The notes: a model not told the origin generated them from the letters alone. 64,000 nt of DNA from Cylindrotheca closterium (GCA_933822405.4 CAKOGP040001981.1:47077-111076), one strand, 5' to 3'; shown: positions 10,913-23,449, counted from the first letter of the stretch. Made by a program: numbers and translations.

Positions 10913-11246
10913 GAACGATGAATGAATCATGAATGCAAGTGGTCTATAGTCAGACACATTTGATATCTACTGCTCTAGGGCTATGGTACCATCCGAAGTG
11001 GTATTTATGTATCTCCAAGTGAGGCACAAACACTACTATTTGGGGCTGAAACACAAGAAGTGACAGCCCATTTCTTTTCTTCTCGACTTTGTGTCTGTGT
11101 AGCACGAGGACTCCTCTTTCTCGATATGAAAGACTCGGGTGTGTCAAGGTGGTAGAATATTCGACAGCAACACTCCCATCTTGCTACTAATCATTTGCTG
11201 TCGTTCTTGACATAAGCCGAAGCAACACCCAGCCAGACCGGAACTA

Positions 11247-12809
11247 CTAGTTGTTCTCGTCTCGACTTTTTACAAGGACTCGAGTCACGGTGCTTCTAGG
11301 TTGGAGAATATTGGACTTGCTTTGAAGGCCTTGATGACCGTTCAGTTGGTCATTTTCTTTCTCTGCATCCATCTCTTCAATTGATAGTGATCCAGAAGCG
11401 ACAGTTCGAGTGGCAATCTGCATCAAGTCAAAAGTACTTTTGATTCTCTTCCGTACCCCTTCTTCAATTAGGACGAGAAGGCAGCCTTCAGGTTTTGAAG
11501 GGATGTAGTCCAAAACATTATCAAACTTATGCAATACATGTCGAAGTACTCTCTCCACGATGTCATCTCGTTGTTTTTGTTTCGTATTCGGATCAGAGTA
11601 CTGTTTCACTACTGGTTGTCTGAATTGATTTTCTCACAAAACGGAGCCGTACAAGACATCCTTCGCTCCAATCGCTTCGGCTCGGAAAAGGTTGTTCTCG
11701 TACTTCTCAGAGCGTAACATGCGCATCTTGAAAGCTGTGTGCCTTTCCACAAATCGCTGCAGTGTTCCAACTGCGAATCTGGGATCGATTTCTCGGTACT
11801 GGTTGAATCTAAGCAGAGGTTCAAAGATCTTTCCACCACCTGCTTCAATTCGTCGTGAAACATTAAGCAACAGGTTCGTTTTGTCAGTTTGACTAGCTCT
11901 GGGGTCATTGTACTTCGCTACTTGAGAGATCACAATTGCGCTTCCCTTTGTGGAGTCGTCGATCTTCCACGGCCGGAAATCATCGTCTTGAATCGCGTCG
12001 ACAATGACAAGATTTGGATACTTCTCCTTTTCGGCCTTGTAATCTTCCAACATACCCATAATCATTTCTTTCCACTTGCATGGAGAGACGACATAGAGCC
12101 GATTGCTGGACAATGGATCGAGAACTTTTTCAAACTTATTCGTAAGTACCTCGAAGATACTTTGAATGATAGTACCTCGTTCTTTTGGACTGGTATTGGG
12201 ATCAGAATAACGACTCAAATGTGATGGTGTGAATAGTGAATTTTCCCATTTGTTGGTGCCGTACACGACATGTTTCTTGGGCACACGCTCGGTTGCGGTG
12301 AAAATAATGTCGTCGTCCTTCCCTCTTTTCTTGCTCTTCCCCTTCACTATCAATATTTCATTGAGAGATTCGTCGGTTGCTTTTAGCGCTGATTCGAAAT
12401 CCAGTCTTGTGTATCCTCCCTTTGCTTTCTTATAGAATGCTCCGCCGCGTCCCTGGATCGTATTGACAATCTTCTCGCATAGCTTCCTTTGTTTTCCTTC
12501 CAACCTGGCCTCCCAGTATTTCTCCACAAAGGAATTCAAAAGAGTCACAAAGTATTCAGTTCCAGGACCCATGTGGCTCATGCCGTTGGCGGCAGAAGTA
12601 TTGACATCAACATCCCGCTGAATTTTTGCAACCATAATGTACTGCTGGTTGTTCCTTCCGACGCATGCTGATGGCTTTCCAGCAACATTTTTGTTGTTGC
12701 CGTTCTTTCCTCTAGTCTTCTTGGTAACAACACATTTACAGCTCTTCTTTCCTGCTGGATTTCGAATACGGGATACGCTTCGTTGTCCTGCTCCTTCGTT
12801 CTCCATCAT
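11247..12809 (-). pseudogene. DUF6824-like repeat gene interrupted by one in-frame TGA (unit A)
   Basis: A 391-codon frame from ATG 12809 ends at TGA 11634-11636, and the same frame continues for about 128 codons to 11247. The reading shows degenerate repeats of the DUF6824 type, common in diatoms and of unknown role: a domain with HMGPGTEYFVTLLNSFVEKY and IVNTIQGRGGAFY, then repeats with YSDPNT...KFEKVLDPL, YNDPRAS...GGGKIFEPL and YSDPNT...KFDNVLDYIPS. Aligning repeat 2 (VVYGTNKWENSLF) with repeat 4 (VLYGSVL-stop-ENQF) puts the TGA exactly where repeat 2 has Trp, pointing to TGG>TGA. The N-terminus is basic (KKSCKCVVTKKTRGKNG). Either a recent pseudogene, a truncated but functional protein, or a read-through product. 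The DUF6824 assignment is from memory of the pattern. Confidence 0.6.
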
Positions 12810-13156
12810 TCTACGTTCCTAGTTGACGTGCTTTCAGCTTGATTTCAATAAATCTTTGACGGGTTTGCGGTTTGCCCTTTTTTTATTTTTAAAACCAACT
12901 GCGGTGTAACGTAACGGAATAAACCTCAACTTGAAACTATAGTATTTAGCTACTACTAACGAGAGCTAGAACTCGACTGCCTCGATTGAAATTGATCTAG
13001 CAGCATGATAAAGTCGTTACTATGGTATCGATCAACACCTACACTACAATTAACTAATGAAGGAAGAAAAGAATATGAAGTGCAGCACTCCTCTCCAACT
13101 ATTCAAACTTTCTGCGGGATAGAAATGAAGGAAAAAAGCAAAGGAAACCACCACTG

Positions 13157-13265
13157 AGTGGTGCGACTAATAGTCCAGTGGTGCCATCATACGCGAAACT
13201 GCAGAAACCACCGAAGTTGCCATTGGCAACGACAGCTGTTCACATGACTCACGGATATCGCTGAT
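13157..13265 (-). other. Palindromic 3' element, copy in unit A (distal)
   Basis: Perfect inverted repeat GTTGCCATTGGCAAC at 13216-13230 inside a conserved ~110-bp block (CCAGTG, GCGAAACTGCAGAAACCACC, GACAGCTGTTCACATGACT). It lies about 580-690 bp beyond the ART gene's stop codon. The same palindrome recurs at 13561, 23045, 23390 and 58293. Confidence 0.65.
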
Positions 13266-13499
13266 GGACCACTGATGCTAATGTTCTGTACAGTAAGGCT
13301 TCCCCTGCAATCAATCATAACCCCAAAAGCAATAAAATAGTACCTCCCATCTTTCAACTGTCTCCAATGTATTCACCATCTCTCCACTCCAACGATTCAT
13401 TCATCAATTTATCATCTCTCAATTCAAACCATTCTCCCATTCCTTCGTAGTTCCACAAACTTTCTCGGGGATAGAAATGAAGGAACAAACACAAAAGCA

Positions 13500-13620
13500 A
13501 CCTTTGTTGGACGTTCAGTCCAGCAGTGCCATCATACGCGAAACTGCAGAAACCGCCGAAGTTGCCAATGGCAACGACAGCTGTACACATGACTCACGGA
13601 TATCGCTGATGGACCACAGA
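13500..13620 (-). other. Palindromic 3' element, copy in unit A (proximal)
   Basis: Second tandem copy, with the palindrome at 13561-13575 (GTTGCCAATGGCAAC, the complement of the other copies' strand). In gene-sense orientation it continues GGACTGAACGTCCAACAAAG, matching GGACTGAACATCTAACAAAG at 58345-58364. Confidence 0.65.
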
Positions 13621-13846
13621 TACTAATGTTCTGTACAGTCAGGCTTCCCCTGCAATCAATCATAATCCCAAAAACAACAAAATGGTAAGTCCGATCTTTC
13701 AACTGTCTTCAAATGAATTCACCAACTCTCCACTCCCAACGATTCATTCATCAATTTATCATCTCCCAACTCCAACTATTCTCCCATTCCTCCTTAGTTC
13801 CACACTCAAGTCAGCCAATGGTTGGTTGTTGCTCCATACCTTCTGC

Positions 13847-16800
13847 CTAGACTATCTCTTGGATCTCCACAACTGTCACAGTGCCCTCAATTCCGTCCAC
13901 CATTCTCTCCTTGTCAACCGCAATCACGCGAAACATAGTGTCCGGAGCAAACAAAACCTCAGCTTCATGTTTGTTCTTTGAAAACTCCGAGACGTCCACG
14001 CCACTGCAATGTCTGCTGATAGCAAAAAGGATTCTTGTTTGGGAACGATCAATCGTGTTCAAAAAGGCCGAAGCCTTGAGCTCCGATTGGCTCGTGCTAA
14101 AGAAACCCTTGTCGCACAAAGTACCTCCGACTTCCAGCTTCATTGGGATGCTTCCCGATCCCCGGTACAATGTCTTGTCGCTGTCAAAAACCTTCAAATG
14201 CTTCTCCCAGCGAAGGCCAACGTTCAACGCCCTTCTGGCTTGCTGAGTGATGCCAATGTATTTCTCCTTCCCGGGTTGGATCCTTCCACTTCGAAGAAAG
14301 GAATTGATGATTGCATAATCTTTCCCAGTGTACATCTTGATCGCCTTCGTCAGTTGTCTGAACTGCTTTCTACCCATGGGTCGCTGGAGCCAGTCGTCGA
14401 TCTTCTTTCGACTAAGCTCGATCCCATTGAAGCCATTCTTCACTTGTTCCAGTACCTTGGATTGCATCAATCTGTGTTGCTCACAACACTCACGTTGACT
14501 CCATGGGCTCTCCACTGGTTCCAATTCCTTCGATTGCTCCAACTTGGGCTGCTCACGACATTCGCGTTGACTCCATTGGTCCTTGACTTGTTTCAGCACC
14601 ATGGATTGCTTCAATCTGTGTTGTTCAAGACACTCACGTTGCTCCCATTGGTCCTTGATTTGTCCCAGCACCTTGGATTGCTTCAATCTGTGTTGCTCAC
14701 GACACTCATGTTGGCTCTGGACCTTTTCCACTACCTTGGATTGCTCCATCTCTTGGATCTCCACAACTGTCACAGTGCCCTCAATTCCGTCCACCATTCT
14801 CTCCTTGTCAACCGCAATCACGCGAAACATAGTGTCCGGAGCAAACAAAACCTCAGCTTCATGTTTGTTCTTTGAAAACTCCGAGACGTCCACGCCACTG
14901 CAATGTCTGCTGATAGCAAAAAGGATTCTTGTTTGGGAACGATCAATCGTGTTCAAAAAGGCCGAAGCCTTGAGCTCCGATTGGCTCGTGCTAAAGAAAC
15001 CCTTGTCGCACAAAGTACCTCCGACTTCCAGCTTCATTGGGATGCTTCCCGATCCCCGGTACAATGTCTTGTCGCTGTCAAAAACCTTCAAATGCTTCTC
15101 CCAGCGAAGGCCAACGTTCAACGCCCTTCTGGCTTGCTGAGTGATGCCAATGTATTTCTCCTTCCCGGGTTGGATCCTTCCACTTCGAAGAAAGGAATTG
15201 ATGATTGCATAATCTTTCCCAGTGTACATCTTGATCGCCTTCGTCAGTTGTCTGAACTGCTTTCTACCCATGGGTCGCTGGAGCCAGTCGTCGATCTTCT
15301 TTCGACTAAGCTCGATCCCATTGAAGCCATTCTTCACTTGTTCCAGTACCTTGGATTGCATCAATCCGTGTTGCTCACAACTCTCACGTTGACTCCATTG
15401 GCTCTCCACTGGTTCCAATTCCTTCGATTGCTCCAACTTGGGCTGCTCACGACATTCGCTTTGCTTCCATTGGTCTTTGATTTGATCCAACACCATGGAT
15501 TGCTTCAATCTGTGCTGTTCGAGACTCTCACGTTGCTCCCATTGGTCCTTGATTTGTCCCAGCACCTTGGATTGCTTCAATCTGTGTTGCTCACGACACT
15601 CATGTTGGCTCTGGACCTTTTCCACTACCTTGGATTGCTCCATCTCTTGGATCTCCACAACTGTCACAGTGCCCTCAACTCCGTCCACCATTCTCTCCTT
15701 GTCAACCGCAATCACGCGAAACATAGTGTCCGGAGCAAACAAAACCTCAGCTTCATGTTTGTTCTTTGAAAACTCCGAGACGTCCACGCCACTGCAATGT
15801 CTGCTGATAGCAAAAAGGATTCTTGTTTGGGAACGATCAATCGTGTTCAAAAAGGCCGAAGCCTTGAGCTCCGATTGGCTCGTGCTAAAGAAACCCTTGT
15901 CGCACAAAGTACCTCCGACTTCCAGCTTCATTGGGATGCTTCCCGATCCCCGGTACAATGTCTTGTCGCTGTCAAAAACCTTCAAATGCTTCTCCCAGCG
16001 AAGGCCAACGTTCAACGCCCTTCTGGCTTGCTGAGTGATGCCAATGTATTTCTCCTTCCCGGGTTGGATCCTTCCACTTCGAAGAAAGGAATTGATGATT
16101 GCATAATCTTTCCCAGTGTACATCTTGATCGCCTTCGTCAGTTGTCTGAACTGCTTTCTACCCATGGGGCGCTGGAGCCAGTCGTCGATCTTCTTTCGAC
16201 TAAGCTCGATCCCATTGAAGCCATTCTTCACTTGTTCCAGTACCTTGGATTGCATCAATCCGTGTTGCTCACAACACTCACGTTGACTCCATTGACTCTC
16301 CACTGGTTCCAATTCCTTCGATTGCTCCAACTTGGGCTGCTCACGACATTCGCGTTGACTCCATTGGTCCTTGACTTGTTTCAGCACCATGGATTGCTTC
16401 AATCTGTGTTGTTCAAGACACTCACGTTGCTCCCATTGGTCCTTGATTTGTCCCAGCACCTTGGATTGCTTCAATCTGTGTTGCTCACGACACTCATGTT
16501 GGCTCTGGACCTTTTCCACTACCTTGGATTGCTCCATCTCTTGGATCTCCACAACTGTCACAGTGCCCTCAACTCCGTCCACCATTCTCTCCTTGTCAAC
16601 CGCAATCACGCGAAACATAGTGTCCGGAGCAAACAAAACCTCAGCTTCATGTTTGTTCTTTGAAAACTCCGAGACGTCCACGCCACTGCAATGTCTGCTG
16701 ATAGCAAAAAGGATTCTTGTTTGGGAACGATCAATCGTGTTCAAAAAGGCCGAAGCCTTGAGCTCCGATTGGCTCGTGCTAAAGAAACCCTTGTCGCACA

Positions 16801-18230
16801 AAGTACCTCCGACTTCCAGCTTCATTGGGATGCTTCCCGATCCCCGGTACAATGTCTTGTCGCTGTCAAAAACCTTCAAATGCTTCTCCCAGCGAAGGCC
16901 AACGTTCAACGCCCTTCTGGCTTGCTGAGTGATGCCAATGTATTTCTCCTTCCCGGGTTGGATCCTTCCACTTCGAAGAAAGGAATTGATGATTGCATAA
17001 TCTTTCCCAGTGTACATCTTGATCGCCTTCGTCAGTTGTCTGAACTGCTTTCTACCCATGGGGCGCTGGAGCCAGTCGTCGATCTTCTTTCGACTAAGCT
17101 CGATCCCATTGAAGCCATTCTTCACTTGTTCCAGTACCTTGGATTGCATCAATCCGTGTTGCTCACAACACTCACGTTGACTCCATTGACTCTCCACTGG
17201 TTCCAATTCCTTCGATTGCTCCAACTTGGGCTGCTCACGACATTCGCTTTGCTTCCATTGGTCTTTGATTTGATCCAACACCATGGATTGCTTCAATCTG
17301 TGCTGTTCGAGACTCTCACGTTGCTCCCATTGGTCCTTGATTTGTCCCAGCACCTTGGATTGCTTCAATCTGTGTTGCTCACGACACTCATGTTGGCTCT
17401 GGACCTTTTCCACTACCTTGGATTGCTCCATCTCTTGGATCTCCACAACTGTCACAGTGCCCTCAACTCCGTCCACCATTCTCTCCTTGTCAACCGCAAT
17501 CACGCGAAACATAGTGTCCGGAGCAAACAAAACCTCAGCTTCATGTTTGTTCTTTGAAAACTCCGAGACGTCCACGCCACTGCAATGTCTGCTGATAGCA
17601 AAAAGGATTCTTGTTTGGGAACGATCAATCGTGTTCAAAAAGGCCGAAGCCTTGAGCTCCGATTGGCTCGTGCTAAAGAAACCCTTGTCGCACAAAGTAC
17701 CTCCGACTTCCAGCTTCATTGGGATGCTTCCCGATCCCCGGTACAATGTCTTGTCGCTGTCAAAAACCTTCAAATGCTTCTCCCAGCGAAGGCCAACGTT
17801 CAACGCCCTTCTGGCTTGCTGAGTGATGCCAATGTATTTCTCCTTCCCGGGTTGGATCCTTCCACTTCGAAGAAAGGAATTGATGATTGCATAATCTTTC
17901 CCAGTGTACATCTTGATCGCCTTCGTCAGTTGTCTGAACTGCTTTCTACCCATGGGGCGCTGGAGCCAGTCGTCGATCTTCTTTCGACTAAGCTCGATCC
18001 CATTGAAGCCATTCTTCACTTGTTCCAGTACCTTGGATTGCATCAATCCGTGTTGCTCACAACACTCACGTTGACTCCATTGACTCTCCACTGGTTCCAA
18101 TTCCTTCGATTGCTCCAACTTGGGCTGCTCACGACATTCGCGTTGACTCCATTGGTCCTTGACTTGTTTCAGCACCATGGATTGCTTCAATCTGTGTTGT
18201 TCAAGACACTCACGATGCTTCCATTGGACT
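13847..18230 (-). repeat. Five 894-bp tandem repeats inside the ART gene (unit A)
   Basis: Period 894 bp exactly, visible from the recurring word GGTACAATGTCTTGTCGCTG and from identical restriction-like landmarks. The ART part is almost invariant; differences concentrate in the linker. Only scattered changes such as GGGTCGC/GGGGCGC (silent) and Val/Ile in VDGVEG distinguish domains. Confidence 0.97.
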
Positions 18231-18837
18231 AGCAACTGCCCGACCACTTGGCGACGACGCTCACGCTTGGCCAAGTAAATGGCCCGAGCCCTGTAAAGTT
18301 CCAAAGATAATGGTACATTTGACATGCGACGACTTTCAAGATCACTGGAGGGGCTCCAATCAGTGTCAATGTCAATGTCAGTGCCAATGTCGATAGAATT
18401 GCTATCAGAGACCTCCTCCTCTGATGCTGTCCTTTCTCGCCGTAGATGAAGTGCGCCTTCGTTTCGCAACGACCACGACGAAGAAACCACTCCGACAACA
18501 CCACTGGACAAAAACCGTTGTTGTTCTGGTTCTTCTTTTCTGGCGACTCGAAGACTGTAGCGTCTACCAGATTCATTCCATCCAGATCCCATTGATGGTT
18601 GTGCCCGTTGGGCTACTCGCAAGCTACGCCGTTGACCAGACTCTGTTTCCGTACCAGAACCATAATCATCATTGCTGCCGCTCGCATGAATAAAACTCGA
18701 AGCATCGTCCAAAAGAACACTGAGGGCACTTCTGCGGACAGGAGTGCGTCTCGTCATGGGCGCTGCTTCGGTTTCTTGGCTACCTCTACACCTTGGATCG
18801 CCGAGTCCAAAGCTGAGATCGTTGAGTAGATCTTCCA
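13847..18837 (-). CDS. Five-domain ADP-ribosyltransferase (R-STS-ExE type) with coiled-coil linkers, unit A
   Basis: The protein has five tandem copies of a 298-residue (894-bp) module. Each holds one ADP-ribosyltransferase domain of the arginine-type R-S-E clade (ART / ADPrib_exo_Tox fold). In the first, R367 sits in LYRGSG, the STS motif at 389-391 in GFFSTS, and the catalytic E433-x-E435 in KHEAEVLFAP; the other four lie 298, 596, 894 and 1192 residues on, all with the catalytic residues intact. Predicted activity is mono-ADP-ribosylation from NAD+, probably of arginine; targets unknown. Linkers are four 22-residue coiled-coil-like repeats (QWSQRECxEQxxLxQS). The N-terminus has the paired module GTETESGQRRSLRVA / GSGWNESGRRYSLRVA shared with the genes at 4.8 and 55.7 kb. 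No signal peptide or membrane segment is seen. The ORF opens at a GTG right after a splice-acceptor-like TTTTTAACAG, so the start is an upstream exon or Met28 (18757). Confidence 0.85.
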
Positions 18838-20170
18838 CTGTTAAAAATAATCTTATATCAAAAGTAAGTCCGGTAATTCAGAGAACTGGCCGACTCTAGC
18901 CGCATGTTCACCTAGTCTGTATTTTAACTCCCGACAGAGTACGCGATGGTTAGGATCGTCTCCTGAGCAGCCGCGTGAATGGAAAAGCCCTGCAATCCCT
19001 GCTCGTTATCTGGCACGTGCCGTCCGCACCCTCTCAGACGTGAATGTGAGAGCGTCCGCCGTAGTGTGGTACCAAACCTCGTTTCGTCGTATATTGATCC
19101 CCGTGATACACAGACGGGAGCTCACCGAACAAAACTTTCCTATTTTAGTGCATGGAAGGCTAGGAATGGGGCCTTTTATATGTTTCAAAGTCGTCAACAA
19201 ACCAAACTCGATATCGATGACCAAATGCAAATGCAAATGCAAATGAAGCAAATGAAGCAAATGAAGCAAATGAAAATGGCATCCCGTTCGATGTGACACA
19301 GACTTCTGACTTTATGCTTCGGTCAAATGATGATGATGACATACAGTAATGCATACACATGGAGTGTATGCCCATCAATTGATTGCGTAAACGTATTGGT
19401 GTCATTGCTTCCTTCAGTGGAAAAAGTGACTTTTCTCCTAACAGTACTGTAGCTGTAGCTCCCTCTCCATCCAACACCGTGTTTATTTTCTTCTTCGCTG
19501 CGTAGAGCTGTGTAGAAGCTTTACCAGTACCGTTTCTGAAAATGACAGACAAATGGAAACCTTTTTTGGAAACTCAATTTGGCGATGGTGTGGAGTAAAG
19601 TCAACAAAGAAACGGGCACTCACAAACTTGACACGATTGATAATGTTTCAGGTTGAGGTCTGATCTGAATTGAATGCATGAACCATCAGCGTGTTGAGGA
19701 GATCGATAGTCGACAACGTCTCATCCGTTGAAATTAAATGAGCACGCAACGTGATGACAGGATGCTGAAAATGCACATCAAGCAAGCCGACAATATGCCG
19801 CACTGCGGTTCGAACACACTCCTGATTACACTACTACGCCACCACTCCACCACAATATGGAAAGATGACCAATCTGATACAAAACATCGTCAAGGTCGCG
19901 ACTATAATAACAGCTGCAGAATGAACTTCAGAAGGGGGAAGCAAACAAATTGACATGGATTCTTTTTTTGGAAGAAAAGTTCGCTGGTTGCGCCTCATCC
20001 AATGATATGTATACGTGTGGTATAGTAGGTCGTCTTCTAGGAAACCTTACTTGGTCAGCGAACGAACAATGGTGTGATGCTTCACAGGTGCCGAAGTGTT
20101 GCTTTTTATTGTGAATGACATGAAATGAAATGAAATGAAATGAAATGAAGGAATGAATCGGTAGATATAG
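18838..20170. other. 5' flank of the ART gene (unit A) and duplication junction
   Basis: The minus strand near 18860-18970 holds an open frame (GDDPNHRVLCRELKYRL) ending in a possible donor CTAG|GTGAAC. It could splice to 18837, but no ATG is found ahead of it. A microsatellite of ATGCAA/ATGAAGCAA units lies at 19223-19274 and an (ATGAA)n run at 20120-20150. Otherwise I see nothing that I can support as a gene. Confidence 0.5.
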
Positions 20171-20520
20171 GCCAAGTCGTCACCATTGTCATTGTCAACG
20201 ACGAAGATTATTTCTACCTCGACCTTATGCGTGGAATGATTGTCGATGGAGAAATGGGAAAGCAAATCACCAAGTACACAGGATCCACCACTGGAACCAC
20301 CCGTGACAACGAAATCTGCTCCGCTTACTCCCCCATCACTTGGCAAGTCGACCGAAGGTGCCACATGATCTCTGCCTCTTTCTTCGACAAGAGGTGTGCC
20401 GATATGAAGTCCCAACGTGGTGACATGAGCGACGACCTTTACCCCCATGGTTCTCGAGAGCTTGTTGACAGCAAGTATATGTCGCCAACAACCAGAACAA
20501 CCGTGCCCTTCGAGGAAACA
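20171..20520 (+). pseudogene. Truncated 3' fragment of the delta carbonic anhydrase
   Basis: Matches 10254-10605 of the intact gene, from the codons for GQVFTIVNDEDYFYPDLMRG to the end. It lacks the catalytic CPVNVHWHLG region, carries an extra two bases (GTATATG for GTATG) that shift the last codons, and has lost the TAA stop (GAAACAAAAAC for GAAACTAAAAAC). It is more diverged from its parent than units A and B are from each other. Confidence 0.9.
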
Positions 20521-21075
20521 AAAACAAACACATACAGTATGGATCTACCGCTTGCTCGTCAGCACGCACAAATAATTAGACATTTAGTTCTGTAGGATTG
20601 TTAACAATAATAAGGCTTGTATACGGGAAAATAAGCTTGTTTTAGATAGTCGGAAGATGGAGTGAGATGACACAATAACAAACGTACTGATAAAGGCCCG
20701 ACTGAAAGTGTCACTACCACTGAGTATATACGGTATGATATGAACGATGAATGAATCATGAATGCAAGTGGTCTATAGTCAGACACATTTGATATCTACT
20801 GCTCTAGGGCTATGGTACCATCCAAAGTGGTATTTATGTATCTCCAAGTGAGGCACAAACACTACTATTTGGGGCTGAAACACAAGAAGTGACAGCCCAT
20901 TTCTTTTCTTCTCGACTTTGTGTCTGTGTAGCACGAGGACTCCTCTTTCTCGATATGAAAGACTCGGGTGTGTCAAGGTGGTAGAATATTCGACAGCAAC
21001 ACTCCCATCTTGCTACTAATCATTTGCTGTCGTTCTTGACATAAGCCGAAGCAACACCCAGCCAGACCGGAACTA

Positions 21076-22638
21076 CTAGTTGTTCTCGTCTCGACTTTTT
21101 ACAAGGACTCGAGTCACGGTGCTTCTAGGTTGGAGAATATTGGACTTGCTTTGAAGGCCTTGATGACCGTTCAGTTGGTCATTTTCTTTCTCTGCATCCA
21201 TCTCTTCAATTGATAGTGATCCAGAAGCGACAGTTCGAGTGGCAATCTGCATCAAGTCAAAAGTACTTTTGATTCTCTTCCGTACCCCTTCTTCAATTAG
21301 GACGAGAAGGCAGCCTTCAGGTTTTGAAGGGATGTAGTCCAAAACATTATCAAACTTATGCAATACATGTCGAAGTACTCTCTCCACGATGTCATCTCGT
21401 TGTTTTTGTTTCGTATTCGGATCAGAGTACTGTTTCACTACTGGTTGTCTGAATTGATTTTCTCACAAAACGGAGCCGTACAAGACATCCTTCGCTCCAA
21501 TCGCTTCGGCTCGGAAAAGGTTGTTCTCGTACTTCTCAGAGCGTAACATGCGCATCTTGAAAGCTGTGTGCCTTTCCACAAATCGCTGCAGTGTTCCAAC
21601 TGCGAATCTGGGATCGATTTCTCGGTACTGGTTGAATCTAAGCAGAGGTTCAAAGATCTTTCCACCACCTGCTTCAATTCGTCGTGAAACATTAAGCAAC
21701 AGGTTCGTTTTGTCAGTTTGACTAGCTCTGGGGTCATTGTACTTCGCTACTTGAGAGATCACAATTGCGCTTCCCTTTGTGGAGTCGTCGATCTTCCACG
21801 GCCGGAAATCATCGTCTTGAATCGCGTCGACAATGACAAGATTTGGATACTTCTCCTTTTCGGCCTTGTAATCTTCCAACATACCCATAATCATTTCTTT
21901 CCACTTGCATGGAGAGACGACATAGAGCCGATTGCTGGACAATGGATCGAGAACTTTTTCAAACTTATTCGTAAGTACCTCGAAGATACTTTGAATGATA
22001 GTACCTCGTTCTTTTGGACTGGTATTGGGATCAGAATAACGACTCAAATGTGATGGTGTGAATAGTGAATTTTCCCATTTGTTGGTGCCGTACACGACAT
22101 GTTTCTTGGGCACACGCTCGGTTGCGGTGAAAATAATGTCGTCGTCCTTCCCTCTTTTCTTGCTCTTCCCCTTCACTATCAATATTTCATTGAGAGATTC
22201 GTCGGTTGCTTTTAGCGCTGATTCGAAATCCAGTCTTGTGTATCCTCCCTTTGCTTTCTTATAGAATGCTCCGCCGCGTCCCTGGATCGTATTGACAATC
22301 TTCTCGCATAGCTTCCTTTGTTTTCCTTCCAACCTGGCCTCCCAGTATTTCTCCACAAAGGAATTCAAAAGAGTCACAAAGTATTCAGTTCCAGGACCCA
22401 TGTGGCTCATGCCGTTGGCGGCAGAAGTATTGACATCAACATCCCGCTGAATTTTTGCAACCATAATGTACTGCTGGTTGTTCCTTCCGACGCATGCTGA
22501 TGGCTTTCCAGCAACATTTTTGTTGTTGCCGTTCTTTCCTCTAGTCTTCTTGGTAACAACACATTTACAGCTCTTCTTTCCTGCTGGATTTCGAATACGG
22601 GATACGCTTCGTTGTCCTGCTCCTTCGTTCTCCATCAT
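21076..22638 (-). pseudogene. DUF6824-like repeat gene interrupted by one in-frame TGA (unit B)
   Basis: Identical at the protein level to the copy at 11247-12809, including the in-frame TGA (here 21463-21465) at the position where the second repeat has Trp. The nonsense change therefore predates the 9.2 kb duplication or was spread by it. No compensating change is visible in either copy. Confidence 0.6.
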
Positions 22639-22985
22639 TCTACGTTCCTAGTTGACGTGCTTTCAGCTTGATTTCAATAAATCTTTGACGGGTTTGCGGT
22701 TTGCCCTTTTTTTATTTTTAAAACCAACTGCGGTGTAACGTAACGGAATAAACCTCAACTTGAAACTATAGTATTTAGCTACTACTAACGAGAGCTAGAA
22801 CTCGACTGCCTCGATTGAAATTGATCTAGCAGCATGATAAAGTCGTTACTATGGTATCGATCAACACCTACACTACAATTAACTAATGAAGGAAGAAAAG
22901 AATATGAAGTGCAGCACTCCTCTCCAACTATTCAAACTTTCTGCGGGATAGAAATGAAGGAAAAAAGCAAAGGAAACCACCACTG

Positions 22986-23094
22986 AGTGGTGCGACTAAT
23001 AGTCCAGTGGTGCCATCATACGCGAAACTGCAGAAACCACCGAAGTTGCCATTGGCAACGACAGCTGTTCACATGACTCACGGATATCGCTGAT
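22986..23094 (-). other. Palindromic 3' element, unit B (distal)
   Basis: Palindrome GTTGCCATTGGCAAC at 23045-23059; equivalent of 13157-13265. Confidence 0.65.
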
Positions 23095-23328
23095 GGACCA
23101 CTGATGCTAATGTTCTGTACAGTAAGGCTTCCCCTGCAATCAATCATAACCCCAAAAGCAATAAAATAGTACCTCCCATCTTTCAACTGTCTCCAATGTA
23201 TTCACCATCTCTCCACTCCAACGATTCATTCATCAATTTATCATCTCTCAATTCAAACCATTCTCCCATTCCTTCGTAGTTCCACAAACTTTCTCGGGGA
23301 TAGAAATGAAGGAACAAACACAAAAGCA

Positions 23329-23449
23329 ACCTTTGTTGGACGTTCAGTCCAGCAGTGCCATCATACACGAAACTGCAGAAACCGCCGAAGTTGCCAATGG
23401 CAACGACAGCTGTAAACATGACTCACGGATATCGCTGATGGACCACAGA
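23329..23449 (-). other. Palindromic 3' element, unit B (proximal)
   Basis: Palindrome at 23390-23404; equivalent of 13500-13620 with two visible substitutions (CATACACG for CATACGCG, GTAAACATG for GTACACATG). The 38-bp deletion of unit B begins just to the right. Confidence 0.65.

Larger units (their letters stand above)
13085..13770. repeat. Two tandem copies of a ~343-bp segment (unit A)
   Basis: GGGATAGAAATGAAGGAA (13117 and 13461), the palindromic element, and TTTCAACTGTCT...CAACGATTCATTCATCAA (13355 and 13697) recur with a period of about 343 bp. The same arrangement is at 22914-23560. It contains two copies of the GTTGCCATTGGCAAC element. I see no convincing gene here; the small minus-strand frame at 13354-13590 simply reads through the element. 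Confidence 0.75.
10913..20115. repeat. Unit A of a 9.2 kb tandem segmental duplication
   Basis: Almost identical to 20742-29906. The offset is 9829 up to about 13628 and 9791 afterwards, because unit B lacks 38 bp corresponding to 13629-13666. Apart from that indel only scattered substitutions are visible (for example 10993 G versus A), plus linker differences in the ART gene. It carries one DUF6824-like gene and one ART gene. The homology upstream of 10913 is older and more diverged. Confidence 0.95.

Noticed and set aside
11634..11636. TGA as selenocysteine
   Set aside because: The aligned residue in the sister repeat is Trp, not Cys, and no redox motif surrounds it; a nonsense change is simpler.
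14009..18232. Repeated 288-codon plus-strand frames across the ART genes
   Set aside because: They recur only because the 894-bp repeat recurs; the translated sequences are Leu/Ser-rich shadows of the ART frame.
19738..19953. Possible tRNA around a GGTTCGAA word near 19806
   Set aside because: No acceptor stem or anticodon arm can be folded around it.
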